A stretch of DNA of 64,000 bases from Engraulis encrasicolus (GCF_034702125.1 NW_026944504.1:83501-147500); one strand, 5' to 3'; numbered from the stretch's first letter, positions 46,388-56,714 are shown. The notes: generated by a model from the sequence alone, not told the origin. Translations and numbers: made by a program.

Positions 46388-46525
46388 GCCAAGATCGACA
46401 CTTTTACCGACGGTCGCTGTTCAGCCTTCTGTGGCTGTTTCAGCAACATTAAGGAAAAGGACATTACTACTTATGGGTGTGCACATGAAGATCAGTTGGG
46501 CTCTCGTCTGGCATGTCGCTAAAAG
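46388..46525 (+). ncRNA. H/ACA-like snoRNA candidate, copy 2 (intron 2)
   Basis: ACTTTTACCGACGGTCGCTG, inner stem GCTG..AGCC / GGCT..CAGC, then AGGAAAAGG and H-box ACATTA. A second hairpin could form from ACATG (46486) and CATGT (46512). No clear ACA box. The stem co-variation with copy 1 is the best evidence. Confidence 0.5.
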
Positions 46526-46641
46526 GTCGTGTTTTTAATTTCAGATGCTGTGGTGTGATCCAACGTGACGACTGCACTGCATCAAGTCTTAGCCAAATAG
46601 AGTTTTCAGGTAAGTCAATACTACAGCTGGAGCTGTTTAGA

Positions 46642-46720
46642 TCTGGCGTTGATGACAAAACTTGCCCTCACTGAGCGTTTTCTAAAACCCGATAATGATC
46701 CATTTATACCCTGAGCCAGA
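46642..46720 (+). ncRNA. Box C/D snoRNA, SNORD103-like copy 1 (intron 3)
   Basis: Terminal stem TCTGGC/GCCAGA encloses box C TGATGA (46650-46655), D' CTGA (46671-46674), C' ATGAT and D CTGA (46711-46714). The stretch before D' (ACTTGCCCTC) is complementary to the conserved 18S rRNA segment GAGGGCAAGT. The fifth-base rule places 2'-O-methylation on the fourth base of that segment, which I recall as the site of human SNORD103 (Gm601). It lies 70 nt from the 3' splice site, the usual distance for intronic box C/D RNAs. Confidence 0.85.
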
Positions 46721-46884
46721 TGTAGAATATTCCATATAGAATGTTGGCCATGCATTCTAGAATACTAATGAAGGCTTCCATCTTCTACAGGCTGGAGAGC
46801 TGATTGGTCTGCCTCTCAGTTGGACTTGGACGTCTCGACACAGTTGGAGCAGCTGCCAGAACGCTTGGTGAGGAGATGTTGCAG

Positions 46885-47130
46885 CTGTAAAATGTGCTGC
46901 ACTGTGTAATGTACTGCAGTGTGTAATGTCCTGCACTGTGTAATGTCCTGCACTGTGTAATGTGCTGCAGTGTGTAATGTGCTGCAGTGTGTAATGTGCT
47001 GCAGTGTGTAATGTCCTGCAGTGTGTAATGTCCTGCACTGTGTAATGTCCTGCACTGTGTAATGTGCTGCACTGTGTAATGTGCTGCAGTGTGTAATGTG
47101 CTGCAGTGTGTAATGTACTGCAGCTGTGTA
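46885..47130. repeat. 17-bp TGTGCTGCAGTGTGTAA minisatellite
   Basis: About 13 copies alternating CTGCACTG and CTGCAGTG, starting 18 bases after the exon 4 donor. Confidence 0.93.
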
Positions 47131-47509
47131 CTGAGCTGCAGTTTATCTCCAGTGTGACTGGGGCTGCGTTTCCCAAAAACTCTTCAGTAGTACTTGAGTA
47201 TGAGGGGCCACCTAGGCAGTATATGGCACATCACTAAACGTTTATGCACACAATAATGTAGTAGGCCTATATACAATATTTTGTTTCTTGTACATGTAAT
47301 TAAAATGCTTGCGCTAAGTGCATGTGAGGTAAAGTAGTGAATTTATGAACTTTAAGTAATGATGCGAGACCTGTTTCTGATGTATAGCCTAATGGGCCCT
47401 TCATACTTAAGTGCAACTTGGGCTTAAGTACTCCTTGAGAGTTTTTGGGAAGCGCAGCCTAGACTGGTACCCTGGGCTCCAATTAGCACCAGCTAACGGC
47501 CAAATGCAG

Positions 47510-47700
47510 GTGAGATGTAAGTTTGGCTGGTAGAGAGGAATCCTTAACGAGCCTCTTGACCCGTTAGGGAGCCTGTCTGGCTAATGAGATCCACACCTAT
47601 TCAGTTTGGCTGGTAGAGAAGAATCCTTAACGAGCCTCTTTAACCCGTTAGGGAGCCTGTCTGGCTAATGGGATCCACACCTATTCAGTTTGGCTGGTGA
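47510..47700. repeat. Two copies of an 84-bp unit
   Basis: Unit contains TTTGGCTGGTAGAGARGAAT and GTTAGGGAGCCTGTCTGGCT. The preceding 47150-47460 includes an inverted pair (CTGCGTTTCCCAAAAACTCT with AGAGTTTTTGGGAAGCGCAG), a probable MITE. Confidence 0.75.
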
Positions 47701-48136
47701 TGAGACGTTGCCTGTAATGTAGAGAGCTGATGGTAGATGGAAGTGTGTACAAGTCAAACTCAATAAATCAAATGATGGAAATAAATTAAGGTACCGTTGC
47801 ATAACAATCTGAGGGAGTGAGATGTCAGATGGGATTTGCCATTCAACACCCTAAAATTGATTAGAATGCAGGAAATGCATTTTGAAAATGTGCTGCTTGA
47901 ATGTGTTCATGAAAGGTGTGGGAACCCTGTGTAGCTGTTGGGGAATTGTGCTGCTGCTAGAACCAGGACTCTAAAGTAACATTTTTCATCACTGGCCAAA
48001 ATGATGAGTAGATGTGGAGCTTACTAGCCAAACTCACCCTCACAATCTCAGGGTGGCTGCTAGCAGATTTTTATTGTCTGTTGGTCAAACTGAGTTTTGG
48101 CCAGTTGGCGGGTGCTAATTTGGAGCTGCATGAATC

Positions 48137-48215
48137 TCTGGCCTTGATGACAAAACTTGCCCTCACTGAGCGTTTTCTAAAACCCGATAATGATCCGTTA
48201 TTACCCTGAGCCAGA
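48137..48215 (+). ncRNA. Box C/D snoRNA, SNORD103-like copy 2 (intron 4)
   Basis: Near-identical to copy 1 including stem TCTGGC/GCCAGA, boxes C, D', C' and D, and the ACTTGCCCTC guide. The similarity continues through the intron end and into the next exon, so about 165 bp was duplicated. It lies 70 nt from the 3' splice site. Confidence 0.85.
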
Positions 48216-48377
48216 TGAAGAATATTCCATATAGAATGTTGGCCATGCATTCTAGAATACTAATGAAGGCTTCCATCTTCTACAGGCTGGAGAGCTGACT
48301 GGTCTCGGACGTGGACTACAGCTGCAGCCAAACAGCTTTGGTAAGGAGACCCTGTGAACTGTGGTGTAGCTCTAAAT

Positions 48378-48512
48378 GAGCAAAGGAGTAAGAGGTAAAT
48401 CGCCTAATATAAGGCCCTGGAGTCATTATTTTCTTAACATGCTGGATTCCAAGCTCTTCTATTACGTGATTTACCCCTTTGCCAAGGAGCTGGTTCAGGA
48501 GTAAACCAGGAT
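48378..48512. mobile_element. Foldback MITE, second copy
   Basis: GGTAAATCGCCTAATA pairs with TATTACGTGATTTACC, followed by GCTGGTTCAGGAGTAAACCA. Family of 37972-38523. Confidence 0.75.
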
Positions 48513-48545
48513 GAGTTTAGTCCCCAGTCCAAGATGTTATGTAAT

Positions 48546-48800
48546 AGACATCAGTAGTTGTCATCTGTATCTGCACGGTTGCTATGGCTCTGTATCTGCA
48601 CGGTTGCTATGGCTCTGTATCTGCACGGTTGCTATGGATCTGTGGTTGTCATCTGCACGGTTGCTATGGATCTGTAGTTGGCATCTGTATCTGCACGGTT
48701 GCTATGGCTCTGTATCTGCACGGTTGCTATGGCTCTGTATCTGCACGGTTGCTATGGATCTGTGGTTGTCATCTGCACGGTTGCTATGGATCTGTGGTCG
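48546..48800. repeat. 25-bp minisatellite GTATCTGCACGGTTGCTATGG
   Basis: About ten copies in intron 5. A GATCTGTGGTTGTC variant makes a longer higher-order unit that occurs twice. Confidence 0.93.
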
Positions 48801-48938
48801 TGTCCGTGGCCCCGGATGCTCCAGCGATGTGCAACAGGAGTTGGGAAGACTTTGACCGTGGAGGCCCCCCCATGCCTCTGGCGGCCACTCGACTTCACAA
48901 CATGCCCCCCCCCACTCTGCTTCACAACATGCTCTATT

Positions 48939-49104
48939 AGGGCATTTCTCAAAACCTAGTGCGCACACTTCTAAGTGTATCAGCCTAATTAGTCATGCCC
49001 AGTGATTGGATACTCCGCAGAGGTCAAAGAGTATCCAATCACTGGGTGTGACTAATTCGGCTGAATACACTTGCGCATACGCACTAGGTTTTGAGAAATG
49101 CCCT
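48939..49104. mobile_element. Foldback element related to 11313-11513
   Basis: AGGGCATTTCTCAAAACCTA pairs with TAGGTTTTGAGAAATGCCCT. The inner AAGTGTATCAGCCTAATTAG and CCCAGTGATTGGATAC are shared with the satellite insertion. Confidence 0.85.
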
Positions 49105-49757
49105 GTGTCTCAGATGGGGAACTTCTGCCTCCATGTTTCAGTGCCTAATGAATTTGCTGTACTCACTGAAACATAAACACTGAAATGCAACATTTTGGAG
49201 ATGCAGCACATGTCTTGAAAATCTTATCGCCGCCTTTGTATCAAAACTGACCTGTAGGTTTGTTGACTTGGCAGTTGGTCCCTTTTTAACATTCCTGCTT
49301 GCTTGCTTTTCCAGGCGTCTGCCCTCCCAGCGGTGATGAATGGGACCTAACAGCAAGGTATGTAGACCCTTCTCTTGGGTATAATGTTGTTAACGCCTTT
49401 GATGGCCTACATACAGTAACCAGGGTTCCCATTGGTGCTGGAGTTCTTTGAAAATGCTTGAAATTTGTGTCGAGTCAAACTCAGTAAACCAAATGATAGA
49501 AATAAATTGTTCAGGTACATCAAAAATCTGAGGGAGTGAGATGTCAGATGGGATTTGCCATTCGACATCTTAAAATTGATTACAATGCAGGAAATTGCAT
49601 TTTAAAAGCACAACATTTTCTGGGGGAGGACCCCCACACCCCCTTCCCACGACTTATTGAAAGGTGCTGGAAAACTGAATTTGGTGCTTGAATTTGTTCA
49701 TGAAAAGGTGTGGGAACCCCAAGTAATGATGTGGTGGGAACGCTGAGTAATGATGTG

Positions 49758-49836
49758 AGCTCTGATTAATGATGAGACCCTTTATATTTGGTGACTGCTG
49801 GATGAAACTTGCGGATATGGGACTGAAATCAGAGCT
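49758..49836 (+). ncRNA. Box C/D snoRNA, 28S guide, copy 1 (intron 6)
   Basis: A perfect 10-bp terminal stem AGCTCTGATT/AATCAGAGCT encloses box C ATGATGA (49769-49775), a C'-like GGATGA and box D CTGA (49823-49826). The guide before D (TGCGGATATGGG) is complementary over 12 bases to 28S rRNA CCCATATCCGCA, upstream of CAGCAGGTCTCC. The fifth-base rule points to the A of CCCA. I do not assign a human name. Confidence 0.85.
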
Positions 49837-50094
49837 GCACAACAGATGGCCACGTGAGAAACTCTGGCCTAGTTAAAACAGAGATGGCCATGTGAAACTC
49901 TAGTTAAAAGCTTGGCTTACAAAAAAGTGTAAACTGTAAATGCGGCTCAATTTTGATTGATGTTAATATGACTGGCTGCATTTGTCAGGTGCAATTGATA
50001 GTTTTGCCACATCGGTTGTACCAATCAGCTTGGATGAGTAACCAAATTGCCTTTTATTTTATTTATAGATGTACAGGATCCCGATTAAGGGGCG

Positions 50095-50340
50095 GAGTTC
50101 TGATGGGCTGTGCTGTTCCGGAACTCTGTCTGGATGTGACTCGCTGGTCCGGAACTCCACCTGGATGTGGGCCTGTGCTGGTCCGGAACTCCTGTGCCGG
50201 ATGTGACCCGGATGTGGGCCTGTGCTGGTCCAGAACTCGTGACCCAGATGTGGTCCTATGCTGGTCCGGAACTCCTGGGCCGGATGTGGGCCTGTGCTGG
50301 TCCGGAACTCGTGACCCGGATGTGGGCCTGTGCAGGTCCT
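50095..50340. repeat. Minisatellite inside exon 7 of the host gene
   Basis: About six copies of a 35-40 bp unit with CTGGTCCGGAACTC and GGATGTGGGCCTGTG lie wholly within the exon, which explains its unusual length (279 nt against 32-77 for the other internal exons). Confidence 0.88.
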
Positions 50341-50888
50341 CATGAAGGTATGTCGAGTCCTCATCGGGCACTTCTCTCCAGGTGTATTCAGAGCTCTCCA
50401 TTAACACCTGCCAAATGGCCAAACTGCTGCTGACATTTCACTTTGGCTGGTAGAAAAATTGCTGAATTGCCACTTTGACTCATTACTGAGTGTTAACCTC
50501 CCCTAGAGCTAAATAATAGGGTTTTACCGTTCTCTTATACTTTCAACCGTTCTCTGGGTACAGCAGTGCAACTGGTCTCATAGGACTTAATGTTAACTGC
50601 TAGAATGGAGGTAAAATTTGCACTGCCATACTCAGTTACAGATACAGATAAAGGTTGAAAGTACAGGAGAGGTAAAACCCAACTATTTAACTCAGGGGGA
50701 GGTTTAATATGAACTCATTTCCAAAAATGGGACAGTGTCCCTTTAAGCTAGTAAGACTAACATCAACTAGCCGTATGTGGCTGGTTAGAGCAACGTCAAC
50801 GAGCCTCATTAGTGTGTATTTGGCTGCGACTAGCCATTTTGGCTGGTGGTTAAGTGAATGTAGAGCCCTGACTGCATTGCAATGTGAT

Positions 50889-50963
50889 CTCTGATTGATG
50901 ATGAGACCCTTTACTTTTGGTGACTGCTGGATGAAGCTTGCGGATATGGGACTGAAATCAGAG
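50889..50963 (+). ncRNA. Box C/D snoRNA, 28S guide, copy 2 (intron 7)
   Basis: Stem CTCTGATT/AATCAGAG, box C ATGATGA (50898-50904), box D CTGA (50952-50955), and the same TGCGGATATGGG-type guide. It lies 77 nt from the 3' splice site of intron 7. Confidence 0.85.
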
Positions 50964-51275
50964 CTGCTGGCTAACGGCAAATGTCCTTGATGTGGAATGT
51001 GTTCTGATGGCCTTTTTGCTTTTTTTTGTTTGTTTTCCAGGCGGGGGCCCTCGGCTGCTGCCTGAAGTTTCTACCCAGGGCCCTGTGAGGCGACCGCAGG
51101 GATTCCGCAGTGCATGACTTTTGACTGCAGGGGGCGCTGATGTCACGTTGCAGTTGGACTTCAGTGGCTTTCTTTCTTTGGGGCCGTTATTTGAGCTCCA
51201 TGACTCTCTAGCGGCCGTCCTTCAGTATATGTACCTGCAACACTGGACTCTTTAATAAACACCTTTCAGTGACTA

Positions 51276-52239
51276 CATGACTTCTGTTTATATGGTTTCA
51301 ACATTTTGGTAAAGCTAGTACTTAACACATCTAACGAAACTGAGTTTCAGCTTTTATTTAGAAAAAGCACTCAATGTGGACATCCTGCATATCTGCAATG
51401 ATGCAAATGGAGTGTGATAATGTGCCCATCAAAGGTCCTGTGATTGTGGTCAACACATTGATAAATACTTTTAACATGCAGTCTTCAGCTGCAGCAATCA
51501 ATTACACTAAAGGTACAAAACGGGGGTGCACAAATAATCAAATAAAAATAAGTCAAACTGGGCAGCATGTAGTGTGGCCACTTGGTGCTGGAAAACTTAA
51601 AGGGCAACTCCTGTAGTGTTGGTTAAAGGGCAACTCCTGCCAATTTCAATGTGCTGTTGTATTGCTCACGCTACCCTTGACTTGTCAGTACCTGGTGACT
51701 CCATGTTTTGGTTCAGCCCTTTCCGAGATCTGAGCTATTCTAATGGGGGCAACTTCTGCTTACATTCCAAAAACATCCAAAAGATGCAGACAGCTAGCAA
51801 ACAGGAAAGTCATCATAGCCAAGTATTCCGGCCCCATACGGAATTTACAATAGGCAACTCCCCAGACCTCATCTCACTAGTGGTTAGGTCTGGTGTTAAC
51901 CAGGCAAACAGAAGCCTGATTACAGGGCTGATGGTATTCAGGCTCCAACTCCATGCCTGATTTCAGGCTTGACTGAGTTTGCCAAAATAAAGACACAGAA
52001 AACCCTGAACCTTTAACACTTGGATAATTAGCCATTAGGTTCTATCAAGCTTGAATAATGGTCATACACAGGCTATTAAATGTTTCAATAATCTGTTAAA
52101 ATAGGCCTACGTTACGTCACTATGCAGTGTCTTGTCGTCTTAGAGCAGGGGGAAAAGTTCAGGCTCAGGATTTTTTTTTCACCATCACCCCTGACTATTG
52201 ACACCAGACGGGGGCGCCAAAGCTACACACACCGTCTGG
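51276..52239. other. Spacer with half of a TTAA MITE
   Basis: 51625-51790 starts TTAAAGGGCAACTCCTGCCA and runs through CTACCCTTGACTTGTCAGTA, matching the left arm of 38006-38414. The right arm is missing. No gene seen. Confidence 0.65.
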
Positions 52240-52999
52240 TGTGAACCAGGCTATACTCATGAACGGCGTGACGTTTTCCATGTGCGTTACGCCCATTTGT
52301 GGGGGAAAGCGATCCATACAAGTCAATTGGTGATGTTGGGGTTTAATAAACGAAAAATACGGACCTGTAGACTAGCGTTGTTCACGCGCAACATGTCGAA
52401 AACGTGTTCTGTTGCCGGCTATTCAAATAATATAGCCAAACAGCCGTGGCTGAAGCATGGAATGTGTTCATTTAGGTTAACCGATGTAGCATGTAAGTCA
52501 ATGAGACATTCGGTTTGTTTTCACCCATAAAGGGGCGTAGCGCAAATTTAAGAGCAAAGTACCCGGATGGCCGTTCATGAGTATAGAGCTTGAAAGTCCC
52601 GCCCCTTAGTTCCCCATTTCACGGGACCTAAGCTGACCATCTAACAACATGGTAGCGAGTGAATATCTTCTGATCTCAGTCATGATATGCGCTGGGCTCC
52701 AAATATGCTGTTTAAGAGGATAGATAAAGATTATTCAAGCAGAAGTATCAATGTTTTGTTCCGAGGCCGTCGGCATGAAAAATGTGAAGAAACACAGCTT
52801 TCTAAAAAGTTTAGGGGTTCATACGAAAAATTAGGCAAAAATATCAGAAACAACATATATGGAGCTCGTGGCACAACTCGAAGGGGATCGAAATGCCATT
52901 TTAATACCGCCATTGGATTACATGCTACGATTTTCGGCTAAAAACGCCGTTGAGGTCCCATGAAATCGGGGGAAGTGACGTCACTTTCTAGCTCTATAT
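52240..52999 (+). mobile_element. Two adjacent DNA-transposon remnants
   Basis: CTATACTCATGAACGGC at 52251 is inverted at 52567-52585. Inside, 52393-52530 encodes MSKTCSVAGYSNN..., which resembles the start of a THAP zinc finger (C-x-V-x-G-x-S-N). The next block (about 52580-52999) has weak terminal complementarity, TATAGAGCTTGAAAGTC and ACTTTCTAGCTCTATA. Assignment to a P-element or Harbinger-like group is a guess. Confidence 0.4.
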
Positions 53000-53029
53000 G
53001 ATTATCACCAGTCAGTAAAATTGGCAATA

Positions 53030-53480
53030 AAGTTGTAAATGCTAGTTGAGCTTTCATGACCGTTACAAATAAAGACGACATGCAATGTGTCCATTTCCAA
53101 ACAGTTTTTATTGAATTCTGTGGTCTAACACCATGGCTCAGGATTTATTTACAAAGCGGGTAGTTCACTTCAGACTCCTTTCAACAACTTCAGCGAGACG
53201 TGTAGTCAGTGAAGATGGCAAGAAGAGTTGTGAAAATGCTAATTGAGCTTTCATGAGGTTACAATGGTGTAGTCTACATAGAACTCAGGTATACACAGTA
53301 TACCCACTTAATGTATTGATGCATTATTTAGAATAGCACAAATGGATTCAGTGTAGCCACCTCTAAACAGCAGACTACATCACTGGTTGCAAATGAAGAC
53401 AACAGGCCATCAGTCCATTCCAAACAGTTTTTTATTGAATTCTGTAGTCTAACACCAAGGCCCAGCATCGACACGGGGGG
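53030..53480. repeat. About 310-340 bp tandem duplication
   Basis: TTCCAAACAGTTTTTATTGA with TCTAACACCA and GTAGTTCACTTCA occurs near 53095 and again near 53420. On the minus strand each carries AATAAA, so this may be a duplicated 3' end of a minus-strand transcript, possibly ctps1. Confidence 0.6.
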
Positions 53481-53534
53481 TAGTTCACTTCACTGACAGC
53501 TGAGCAACAACATATCTAGTATTCCTAGTGGAGT

Positions 53535-53955
53535 ACTGATGTCTTCGTGTAAAACCTACAGAAGTAATGAGTTGGTGTAAAACCTACAGAAGTAATGAGT
53601 TGGTGTAAAACCTACAGAAGTAATGAGTTGGTGTAAAACCTACAGAAGTAATGAGTTGGTGTAAAACCTACTGAAGTAATGAGTTGGTCTTTGTGTAAAA
53701 CCTACAGAAGTATTGAGTTGGTGTAACACCTACTGAAGTAATGAGTTGGTCTTTGTGTAAAACCTACAGAAGTAATGAGTTGGTGTAAAACCTACAGAAG
53801 TATTGAGTTGGTGTAACACCTACAGAAGTAATGAGTTGGTGTAAAACCTACAGAAGTATTGAGTTCGTGTAAAACCTACAGAAGTAATGAGTTGGTGTAA
53901 AACCTACAGAAGTAATGAGTTGGTGTAAAACCTACAGAAGTAATGAGTTGGTCCA
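53535..53955. repeat. 28-bp minisatellite, about 15 copies
   Basis: Unit GTGTAAAACCTACAGAAGTA then ATGAGTTG. 53480-53535 and 53955-54137 hold no recognisable feature. Confidence 0.95.
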
Positions 53956-54137
53956 ACAGATTGCGTACTTGTAATGAGGTGGTCCTCGTGTTTAATGTAC
54001 AGATTGTCCAACAGTATGACGCCCCATTCACAGTCACCATGGGGACAGCAAGGCTAAAAGAGGAAACTGCTAGAAGTTATTTTAGAGCCGACTTGTGGCT
54101 CCATACTGAGAGAGAACCATTATACAGTTCCTTAGGC

Positions 54138-54712
54138 CAGGGGTGGGGAACCTTACTGTGAGAACCATTATATAATTCATTAGGAGAGGGGTGGGGAACA
54201 TTTTATTCGAGGGGCCACTTCAAATTCCTCTGAGGGCCATACTAAGAACACAAACCAGGATTTCCCCCACCTGCACTTTGGGCCGATATCGAAGGCAGCT
54301 AGCTTTAAAACACATCCCACCTTCTCTAGGTCCCTTGAATAGGAATTACTTGCATTGCAAATGTAATTTCTAAGATTCCTTTACAAAGTATGTCATATTT
54401 CATGTGAAGCTACATAACATTAAAATGACATCGGGGGCCGAATAAAACACCCCTCGAGACATAGGTTCCCCACCCCTGTGGCCCTCGAGACATAGGTTCC
54501 CCACCCCTGGCCCTCGAGACATAGGTTCCCCACCCCTGGCCCTCGAGACATAGGTTCCCCCCCCCTGGCCCTCGAGACATAGGTTCCCCCCCCCTGGCCC
54601 TCGAGACATAGGTTCCCCACCCCTGGCCCTCGAGACATAGGTTCCCCACCCCTGGCCCTCGAGACATAGGTTCCCCACCCCTGGCCCTCGAGACATAGGT
54701 TCCCCACCCCTG
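54138..54712. mobile_element. hAT MITE with amplified right end, second copy
   Basis: Starts CAGGGGTGGGGAACC and ends CCCCACCCCTG, with an imperfect duplication (CCTTAGGC / CCTTCGGG). The terminal unit CTCGAGACATAGGTTCCCC is repeated about nine times at 54450-54710. The left end is also partly duplicated (GGGGTGGGGAAC at 54141 and 54188). Confidence 0.9.
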
Positions 54713-54766
54713 CCTTCGGGAGCTGACCCTGCAAGGCTACGTTAGCATGTTATGTAACTACGTGTG

Positions 54767-55100
54767 CGTTCCAATACGCGACCTTGCATCCTCCACTTGT
54801 GCTTGTGGCCTCATACCAGGAAGTAATACGTCGTGATGACAACAGCACATAGATGTTCTACCGCTTATGCAACAGCATTATATTTCAATATGTCGCAAAA
54901 GCTCAACTGTAAAGCTCAACTGTAAAGTCATTTTCTCATTTGCAAACCGGATAGTAAATGAAGAACAGTCCCCCAAAACTTGTTGTGGCCACTAGGCGGA
55001 CAGCAGGGAAACTTAATTGTTTTCTCCACGGAGGCGGGGCATCAGCAAAACATGAGGGCAGAAGCCCAAGTTGAGGACACAAGGTCGCATATTGGAATGT
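54767..55100. mobile_element. MITE with GCGTTCCAATACGCGACC ends
   Basis: The left end CGTTCCAATACGCGACCTTG pairs with CAAGGTCGCATATTGGAATG at the right. The interior matches 25235-25440. Confidence 0.8.
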
Positions 55101-55139
55101 GTTCAGGAACCCTGATCACAACCCGTTTCCTACTCCAGA

Positions 55140-55235
55140 AGATGCAGGCTGTGCTACGCAGGCACAGCTAGTTATTAGGCTGTGCTACGCAGGCGCAGCT
55201 AGTTATTAGGCTGTGCTACGCAGGCGCAGCTAGTT
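55140..55235. repeat. 31-bp repeat, three copies
   Basis: Unit AGGCTGTGCTACGCAGGCGC then AGCTAGTTATT. Confidence 0.9.
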
Positions 55236-55354
55236 CGCTACGGTTGTGTTGAGGTATCAAAGCAAACGCCAATTTAGACATCGAAAGATCCGAGACTCTG
55301 AGGGCAGAGCCAGCAGCTTGCTGATGAGAATGAGAGTTGGGAGTGTGAACGCCA

Positions 55355-55477
55355 CCGCACACTGTTGCTGCTCCAGGTTTATCAACACAACGTTTCGACC
55401 ATGTACACACCTGACGAAGACCAGACTGCATGGTCGAAACGTTGTGTTAATAAACCTGGAGCAGCAACAGTGTGCGG
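55355..55477. mobile_element. Inverted retroelement tails with hammerhead-like core
   Basis: Arms of about 50 bp (CGCACACTGTTGCTGCTCCA ... CGTTTCGACCATG) are mirrored at 55428-55477. Between them CTGACGA, a GACC/GGTC helix and GAAAC (55411-55440) show hammerhead core order. The GAAACGTTGTGTTAATAAAC tail resembles known retroelement 3' ends. 55478-55767 shows no gene. Confidence 0.6.
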
Positions 55478-55767
55478 ACCTTCCTTCTTTTCGTGTTTAA
55501 GTCCGGCACCTGTTTAATCTGGATGTGCATGTGATCTCCAAAACGCTTCTGTAAACACCACCGGACCCCATCCCTGAAGAAGGTGTCTTCACCGCCCCGC
55601 CCCGCCCCCCACCCCCCAAAATACTGACTGCATCAAAACAAACATAAATAAAATAAAACACCTTCATCCTCCCTGTATGACCTTTATAATCTTGTTTTAC
55701 AAAATACAGTCCAGTGAACTACAGTGAGTATAATAAACAGGTTGAAGACACATCTTGAGTGAGTATA

Positions 55768-56035
55768 AGGCCGGCCGCACATCGGCTCCGACAGCACTGC
55801 GGCGCACTTTCGCTTCCGACATAATTCGGACCCCCAACCCCAATTTCACACGAACATAGCATTGAAAGTCAATGGGCGGCGCAGACAAAATCGAACTCGT
55901 CTAACTGCTATCCGACATCGGCGAATGTCCACGGACATCGGCACCGGTTCTATTGAAAACAATGAAATCGAACTTTAGCGGAGCAGTGCGCAGCAGTTTG
56001 TCGGAGCCCATGTGCGGAAGGGAAGCCCTAATAAA
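55768..56035. mobile_element. MITE with GGCCGGCCGCACATCGGC end
   Basis: Left CCGCACATCGGCTCCGACA pairs with TGTCGGAGCCCATGTGCGG at the right. Non-coding. Confidence 0.75.
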
Positions 56036-56080
56036 CAGGCTAAAGACACATCTTCATACACATGAGCAGGTGTACTTTAA

Positions 56081-56291
56081 AGAAGCTAGTTCAGGAGTAA
56101 ACCAGGACACGTTAAGAGGTAAATCACCTAATAGAAGAGCCTGGAGTCCTCATTGGTTAAGTTAAGAGGTAAATCATCTAATAGAAGAGCCTGGAGTCCT
56201 GTGTGTTCTTAAGAAAATGAGGACTCCAGGCTCTTCTATTAGGTGATTTACCTCTTCACTTCACCTGGTTTCCTCCTGAAGCAGCTTCTTA
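56081..56291. mobile_element. Foldback MITE, third copy, with one arm duplicated
   Basis: GGTAAATCACCTAATAGAAG occurs twice in the left arm (56121, 56170) and inverted once at the right (CTTCTATTAGGTGATTTACC). Family of 37972-38523. Confidence 0.85.
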
Positions 56292-56479
56292 GTAGTACAG
56301 GTCCCCTGATAGCTAACAGAACATTGACAAACAGAAGGCATGAGGGTTTAGAAGGAAACAACACTTTAAGAATAACGGAAGGCATGAGGGTTTAGAAGGA
56401 AACAACACTTTTAGAATTCATACAGGTAAACACAATAATGAAAAAGAAAACAAACAAAAAAAAACTAAAACAAAAATCA

Positions 56480-56687
56480 CTTCTTCTATACAGAAATAAA
56501 ACGTCTGAATGACCATGGTGGGTTTGTGAAGATCCACAGTGTGTGCAACAGTTGATGAGGAAACAGAGAAGGCATTTCGTATTTAAAACCTGAATAGGAG
56601 TCCCCTCGCCATGTCCACCCTGAAGAGGAGACCCCTCGCCATGTCCACCGGTGTGTAATCAGGGCGTTACAGCCACTGAAGCCCCCT
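56480..56687 (-). other. ctps1: Probable 3'UTR exon of ctps1
   Basis: CTTCTCTTTGCAG ends at 56688 on the minus strand and would join the donor AAGCAG/GTGAGG seven bases after the ctps1 stop. It contains two copies of a GGAC ATGGCGAGGGG segment. The 3' end and poly(A) signal are not located. Confidence 0.45.
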
Positions 56688-56714
56688 CTGCAAAGAGAAG
56701 AGATGGAAACAACA

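Larger units (their letters stand above)
44160..51275 (+). ncRNA. Spliced non-coding snoRNA host gene, SNHG12-like
   Basis: Eight exons with consensus splice sites: 44160-44191, 44796-44859, 46545-46609, 46791-46867, 48286-48340, 49315-49357, 50069-50347 and 51041 to about 51275, with AATAAA at 51254-51259. The joined exons show no conserved frame. Introns 1-4, 6 and 7 each hold one snoRNA or candidate, in three related pairs; none was found in intron 5. Position beside rab42 and opposite orientation to it fit the human SNHG12 place, so that name is an inference from synteny. Exons 4 and 5 start alike (GCTGGAGAGCTGAYTGGTCT), showing that snoRNA plus exon was duplicated as a unit. The exonic RNA itself is probably a by-product of snoRNA expression. 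Confidence 0.8.

Noticed and set aside
50059..50422. Open frames of 88-130 codons over exon 7 of the host gene
   Set aside because: They arise from the exon's minisatellite and do not continue through the splice sites.
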